From contig CM072151.1 in assembly GCA_036850595.1 (NCBI GenBank), positions 21,429,307-21,493,306 of the forward strand: DNA of 64,000 nt, given 5' to 3'. Each line of letters opens with the position of its first letter. Within the stretch, counting starts at the first letter, position 1. Under the pieces are notes generated by a model, which saw only the letters and a list, made by a program, of their open reading frames with translations, was not told the origin of the DNA and ran no database searches. This document shows positions 58,545 to 64,000 of this stretch, in pieces. A program made the position numbers and the translations under genes. Origin of the DNA: Rhyacichthys aspro. Taxonomy: Eukaryota; Chordata; Actinopteri; Gobiiformes; Rhyacichthyidae.

Positions 58545-58561
58545 GTATATATATATATATA
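58545..58561 (+). repeat. TA microsatellite
   Basis: About eight TA units a few bases downstream of the 58539 donor site. Confidence 0.85.
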
Positions 58562-59054
58562 AGATGGAGGTGAAACCAGCTGATGATATAACATCAGATA
58601 CAAGGCTTAACTTCTTCAAAAGACTCATGTTGTGATCTGTTGTGAAGGGGTTGGACTGACACTTTGACGTTACATTTATACAGAGGGTAATTACACTGCA
58701 CTTTAACAACGTGTTAATTGTCACAGATGACAGACTAATGAAGCCATTAAAATGACAGGGTGAACATAGGGACCTGTTCCAGACAGCTATAGTAGGATCT
58801 GAGTCGGACTGAGGCGGAACAACAGTGAAACACGGCTGTTTATTCAACATGCAATAGAAGGAAGTCTTGTACAGAAGGAGTACAAGACTTCCTCGTGTCC
58901 ACAACAACTCCTCACCTCACTCTGATATCCTCATAAAAAACGTAATTCTCATTAGGCTAATTCTTATTTATGTGGTCTTTATTTGCATTTAGCACTGTTT
59001 CATTTAAACTAGTCTAAATAATTCTTTGTACAGAGATAATGTTATGCCATAGAC

Positions 59055-59468
59055 CACACATATCCATCCCTAAGGCCCGGGGGTCAAATGCGGCCCTTTG
59101 CAATGTTTTATTTGGCCCCTTAATACATTTGTTAGGGGATTTTTTTGGTACTTTGCACATTAATCAGAGACAAAAGGCACTAAACTATTCTAAAGATATG
59201 GAAAAGGGAAGAATACCACCACAAAATGATACTAAACAGGAGTAACTATTTTAAAGGGACCAAAATAAGGCTTAAACTGAGGGCAAAGTGGCACAAATTG
59301 AAGTGAATGATGTGTGAAAATGCATCAAAGGATAACATTAATGTCAAAAACAAAATAAATGTAAGGTTTCATCTTCATTTCAGTCTTTATCATATCAAAC
59401 ACTGTAAAAAGTAATAAAACATACCCAAGACTAAATCTTCGACACCCACATTGAGTTTGACGCCCCTG
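59055..59468. mobile_element. short hAT-like MITE with perfect 8-bp target duplication
   Basis: The sequence ccatagac occurs at 59047-59054 and again at 59469-59476, immediately outside an element whose right end, read in reverse complement, is caggggcgtcaaactcaatg. The left side has ggcccgggggtcaaatgcgg, the matching hAT subterminal motif. The internal 300 bp has no transposase. The left tip is more diverged than the right. Confidence 0.7.
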
Positions 59469-60562
59469 CCATAGACTAAATGGCACATATGACACAAACT
59501 CCAGAGGATGTTCACGCCACAATAGCCAATCAAAAGTGAGATCTTGATCTGAGACCCAACCATACATCTATGCCCGAAAGGACAACAAAACGATTTTTGC
59601 CAGTGTACATGAGGATGGTGTTTTCACTCCACAATGCCACAAACATTTGAATCTGACTGACTGAATCTAAACTTTTTTCATTCTGTCACTTGCTGTGATG
59701 TCTGTAAACGTCGCTCTCGGTGAAAACAATGACATCGCGGCCGACTTCGCGACAGTTATTGGCTGCTGTTGACACACTCCAGTGGTCCATTTTCCCTGAG
59801 AGTCAGGTCACAGGGTTCTGCAGCTTGCTCTACATCTGGTTTGATGGTGTGCACAGGCATCTCAGACACGGCACTGCCTCACTGCACCGCTCAATCTCCG
59901 GGCGAGAGGGTCCGCTCTGAATAAGTGAACAAGCTTTTGGATAGTGCTCTGAATCTATCAACTGTCGAGTTAGACCAAAGAGCAGCTCATAGGCCAAGTC
60001 AAAACACAGTGTCATATTTATTTAACAGTTCAAACCAGTTTACTTTGAATTTAAACGACAAGAGCTTACCAGCACTGGGTATTTTACTCTGCTACTGGAT
60101 TTTACTTCATTCAGATTCACTTTAGCCCAGAGGTATCCTTTTAACTGTTATGAAAGCCAGAAGGGACACTGACAAAAGTTGGTAGTACTATTTTTTAGTG
60201 TACCTTTCAGTGTCTAATTGCAGGAAACTTATTTTTCCTTGTAATTTTATTTATAAGTAACAGTACTTTACATAAATGCAGATTGCAGCCTTTTCCTATC
60301 TCTGCCAGGGATGTGCAATTCTGAGACAATCAACATCCTGATCCCATATTGTAAATTGTTGCACCATTGTGTAACTCATAAACACTGAGGTGAAATTGTG
60401 CATTTTAAAATAAAATTCATGTAAATGCACACTTACCTTCTAATCTGTCAGTTTATAATCTACCAGAAATCACCACAAAAGGATACAAAAAGTGCACTAA
60501 GTCCCAGGCCCACTACAGCACAGAAGTCTGAGTGGACTTCCTGAACCCGTTTGTTCCTTCAG

Positions 60563-60772
60563 ATATTGATCCAGTCTCATACTGAGCCGACTGCTGCAGA
60601 AGTGAAACAGAATTGTTCTTCCATTTTCGATCAACTCCAGAACAAACAGAAACGAAACAGTTCTGTGGCTAATGACAGAACCACAGGGCCATTTGTCAGA
60701 CTGACCTTCGGCAGGAAACACACAACAACTCTTAGACTAAACCCCGTCACCACTAACACTTCAAACACTTGA
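60563..60772 (+). CDS. unrecognised terminal-exon-like open frame
   Basis: After ccgtttgttccttcag, 69 codons at phase 0 run to TGA. The peptide includes QSHTEPTAAEVKQNCSSIFD and RTTGPFVRLTFGRKHTTT. AATAAA motifs follow at 61112 and 61163, a plausible 3' UTR length. I do not recognise it. It could be the last exon of the same unknown + strand gene as 58362-58538 only if another exon corrects the phase. It may be chance. Confidence 0.3.
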   Translation: MLIQSHTEPTAAEVKQNCSSIFDQLQNKQKRNSSVANDRTTGPFVRLTFGRKHTTTLRLNPVTTNTSNT

Positions 60773-61585
60773 CATTCTTATTGGTTCAGTTAGGTGTGTG
60801 GCAGAAGCACACCTTCAACTGGCCTGTGTTTCCCCAGATAGGTTTGAGGGCTTTATATATTGCTGCTGTGATAAATAATAGAACTTGTTCTTAAGCTTTC
60901 TAACATCTGTAGAACAATTTTCCAGACCTGCTAAAATAATACCTTTCTTGTGGACACGGCTTTAACCCGACGGATTTACAACTTTGAAGGACCTTTACTG
61001 ACGAAAGACACAATCTGTGCTTAGCATGGATGGCACCGCTATAAATAATGAGTCCTCCCAAAGTCACTTTCGCACCTCATCCCTGCATTTCTTTCCAAAA
61101 GAACAAACTTGAATAAACATTGAAGGATCAACTTTAACAGACTTAAAACTTGCTCATTAATGAATAAAGACTTTTACCTTTTTGAACTAAAGACTTGATT
61201 AAGGTGTTAAGCCTTACCTTTATTTCTCCTGTTAATGTTGTCAATGTGAATACATGCACATACATCCTGAAGAAATGTTGTTTTAACTGTGAATACATAT
61301 GTATATTCTAAAGGACTATGATTATTGACCATAGAAACATTGCTTTATGTTTGAATGCATTGTGTTATTGGAACCATATATTGTTGATACATTTGGGTAT
61401 AAATGAGTGTTTAATTGTTCCACAATATTTGAAGGTGGTAATATGAAGCCTTAGCATGAGATTATCTTTAACTCCCCCTCCTAGTTGGACAAAGATACTG
61501 TTCCCGCCATTGCGTAGACACGCCTCTCTAAGTTCAAAAATGATAAAACAGTTTTGAGGTTGTTGGCACCTCAGTTCATGTTCAT

Positions 61586-61621
61586 GTTCTGTTCTGTTCT
61601 GTTCAGTTTGGTTCAGTTCAG
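61586..61621 (+). repeat. short GTTCT/GTTCA tandem repeat
   Basis: Imperfect 5-bp units (gttct then gttca) in a CpG-poor, T-rich block. The surrounding 61.2-62.1 kb has an LTR-like look, but no defined ends were found. Confidence 0.6.
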
Positions 61622-62578
61622 TCTTAGTCATAGTCTTTGCAGTTTTTCAGTGTTCAGTCCAGTCGTTCAATAGATTTTGTTCGTCTCTTTGTCTTGAGTT
61701 TTTCAGAACAACAACCGAGCACTCGTTTTTGTTTAATTCGTTATTTTTTACTATTGAGAGTATTTTTCTTCAGTGTAGCCTACTTAAAAGGACATGTTTG
61801 TGACAGCCTTGGCTCTTCCAGTTAGATCTACACAGTTACTTGATACAGAGTTGGCATAAAGATTAAACTTAACTTAAACTTAACTAAAAATTTAGCTTAA
61901 CTCTTTTAGACTGTTTTTCCAAATTCATTAACTGCGTCAATTTTTGATTTACTCCCATAAAATCATATCCCACCTTCAATAAGAAAGGTTTATTGTTTCA
62001 ATCCATGAATATACTCCTGTTATTTGTTACTGATTCAATCTGCATATTTAAATGTCGTCTGTTTGTTAATTCTGGTCAATAAATGTCATAATTTCTCACT
62101 AATTTATGCTTAAGTTTGTGGTTGTTTCACTTACTACACATATACGGATCACTGTCTGGCTTAAGAACTCACGTTCAAATTCATATTAGGCTTTATTATT
62201 CTTTTCCTCTTTGAGGTGGTGCCCTGAAACAATTTGTCACTTAGCCTAATTCTCTCACAATTTGTCACTTAGCCTAATTTTCTCTCTTTACATGTTTGCT
62301 ACACATCCAAACTTAAACTATCACAAAAACTACACCAGTTGTCCAAAATTTAGGGATTTACTCTTCAGACTGCAGTCTTTGACTACATTTATGATTCACA
62401 AAACAAGAACCATATTATTAAATTATTAAAAAACATTATTAAAAATGCATGGTGTGAAGAACACATGTTCTAGAGTCATCTTTTTAAAAAATCAGACATT
62501 TAAAGCCTCATAGCTCCCCCATAGCAAGAGAAAAAAAAAGGAAGTCATTACCGCTTTTACTATGAATAGTGTATAATA

Positions 62579-63039
62579 CAGTCCCTCAAGGATTTCGCAA
62601 TGTTGTGATTGCAACTATTAATGCAAAATCAACCAAACTCTGCAAAATCAGTGTGACTTTGCAACTCTGTCCAAACGAGTCCAAACCAATGTAACTACTT
62701 TTTCGCTATATTTATCAACTAATTAGACCTCTAGTGACTCTTTTTCAAAAAAGGGATGAATCCTGAATCTAAAGGCATGATGAAGCCATTTATTGGAGAT
62801 GATAAATGGACATACAAAAAAAAAAAAAGAACACATGGAAACTCAAAATCATATTCAAATATCCACCCAAAGAAGCTGCTATTTATGGTTACGTTTCATT
62901 GTAAATAGATAATGTTATACTGGCAAAATAATTGTAACTTGTCATTGCAACTTTTGAAAAAATGTCCCGCAAAATCAGGTTTTTAAGACCGCAATCACAA
63001 AACAATCACAAAAATGGCCTCAAAATCCCAGAGGGACTG
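62579..63039. mobile_element. DNA transposon/MITE with CAGTCCCTC ends
   Basis: The left end cagtccctcaagga and the right end, reverse-complemented to cagtccctctggga, are inverted repeats. The repeated flank ATAATA adjoins both ends and may be a target duplication. A diverged interior fragment of the same family lies at 40697-40790. The superfamily is not clear from this sequence, and no coding frame is seen. Confidence 0.65.
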
Positions 63040-64000
63040 ATAATAGGCTGTGTTTACTAATTTACCAATTAGCCATGTCTTTTTCAGCCTTTTCATCCAA
63101 GTGCTTTTGCTCTGTTGGTTAAGGACCTGTGTGAATCAAACAACGACAAATCCATCTATATTCATAGATCCATGCTATTAAATATGGCACTAGTCTATTG
63201 ACAACGGTCAATGGATAAAGGCTCACGTTGGATGTCCCTTTTTGTGCCCTAAACCCTTTTGTGTTAGAGGCAGGAATATTTGTGGCTTTTTATTTGTTAA
63301 GAGTGAAAATCCACAAGCCACGTATTGTGTTCCCAGCTCATCTTTAGTTCACTGAGCATTTCCAGTTCCAGCTCACCAACTGTTTTGGGGCAACTCAACC
63401 AGTGCTTAATTTCTGAATCAATAGTTGCCGGAACGAAAAATGCAGTTTGAAACGAGGGTCTGGGAGGTCAAAACAGTTCATGTAACACAAGGCTCAGACG
63501 CACGTAAATGTCCAAAAACCATGCTATTCTTCATCTACACCTCCTTTTAAATTGCCCACTTTACATAATATTAACTTATAGTAGCACAATTTAGACTCTT
63601 CCCTGTTTCAATCCAAATCTCTCCAGACGCTACTCCTCGTCCTTGGGACAATAACTCCTCCATAAACCGCTCAGAGACACTTTTGTCAGTAATAGCCCAA
63701 GCTATGCTCCTTCCTTGTTAAACTTAAGAAAAACTGCCTAATCCCGCTGCAGAAGATGCTCCTGTCAGAATCACAGCCCACTCTTCAACAGCATCAATAA
63801 ACTCATACATCCAGAACTAAATTCAAGGCAAAGAGTCTAAATACGGGCAAAGCTGACTGGGTTTATGTCTTCAAAACTACAATTTTACATGGTATTCACT
63901 TGCATGCATTATACAGCCGAATCAGCAGGAGACACCTCCAGTCTGAATCAACGCACAGTTAACTGGAGTTTAGCTCAATATGTACAACGGGTGGCTTTAG

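Larger units (their letters stand above)
55041..64000. other. probable spata16 intron or upstream region, repeat-bearing
   Basis: If the gene at 55 kb is spata16 on the - strand, this would be its intron space. It contains repeat A copy 2, two hAT fragments, the CAGTCCC element, and + strand exon-like frames at 58362-58538 and 60563-60772. No SPATA16-like exon could be recognised. Confidence 0.45.

Noticed and set aside
59742..59920. Block open in several frames on both strands
   Set aside because: More than one frame is open, the flanking AG and GT sites are poor, and none of the translations resembles SPATA16 or another family I know.
61180..62100. LTR-like block with T-rich and tandem sequence
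   Set aside because: No TG...CA borders, primer-binding site or second copy could be found, so a solo LTR is not supported.

Overview
The window looks like genomic DNA from a ray-finned (teleost-type) fish. It is AT-rich, with short exons carrying canonical GT/AG splice sites, and its repeats are typical of fish: Tc1/mariner, Tigger/pogo-like, hAT and PIF/Harbinger-like elements, and L2-type LINE tails. I cannot name the species.

Left part (1 to about 28.7 kb, + strand): the 3' two-thirds of ect2, the RhoGEF that activates RhoA at the cytokinesis midzone. The upstream exons (N-terminus and most of the tandem BRCT region) lie outside the window. Fifteen exons can be joined in frame, from the end of the last BRCT domain through the NLS-rich linker, the DH (RhoGEF) domain, the PH domain and the polybasic C-terminal region. 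They encode 572 residues ending in the usual SRSSTHLI-type tail (exon at 26711-26800). A sixteenth exon (21123-21659), between the last two, has a good acceptor and an uninterrupted 178-codon frame with its own stop. It would replace the standard 29-residue tail with a long Ser/Pro-rich one, and I treat it as an alternative last exon. The ect2 introns carry a Tc1-family MITE, a roughly 1.4 kb palindromic Tc1 derivative, microsatellites and small dispersed repeats.

Middle (28.7 to 54.8 kb): mostly intergenic, with a PIF/Harbinger-like element (36.7-38.6 kb), a Tigger-like element with an internal 41-bp minisatellite (44.5-45.2 kb), an L2-type tail (45.8 kb), a hAT element (50.7-52.0 kb) and several GC-richer blocks that look like conserved noncoding or unrecognised exonic sequence.

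Right part (54.8 to 64 kb): on the - strand, an exon at 54840-55040 resembles the C-terminus of SPATA16 (a testis TPR-type protein). SPATA16 lies downstream of, and convergent with, ECT2 in human, so the synteny agrees. Its other exons were not found. The rest contains two hAT fragments, an unclassified CAGTCCC-ended DNA element and some unassigned exon-like open frames, the best at 58362-58538 (+).

The most interesting points are the long alternative ect2 tail, the palindromic Tc1 derivative inside ect2, and several spliceable open frames on both strands (35.6, 41.7, 58.4 and 60.6 kb) that match nothing I recognise.
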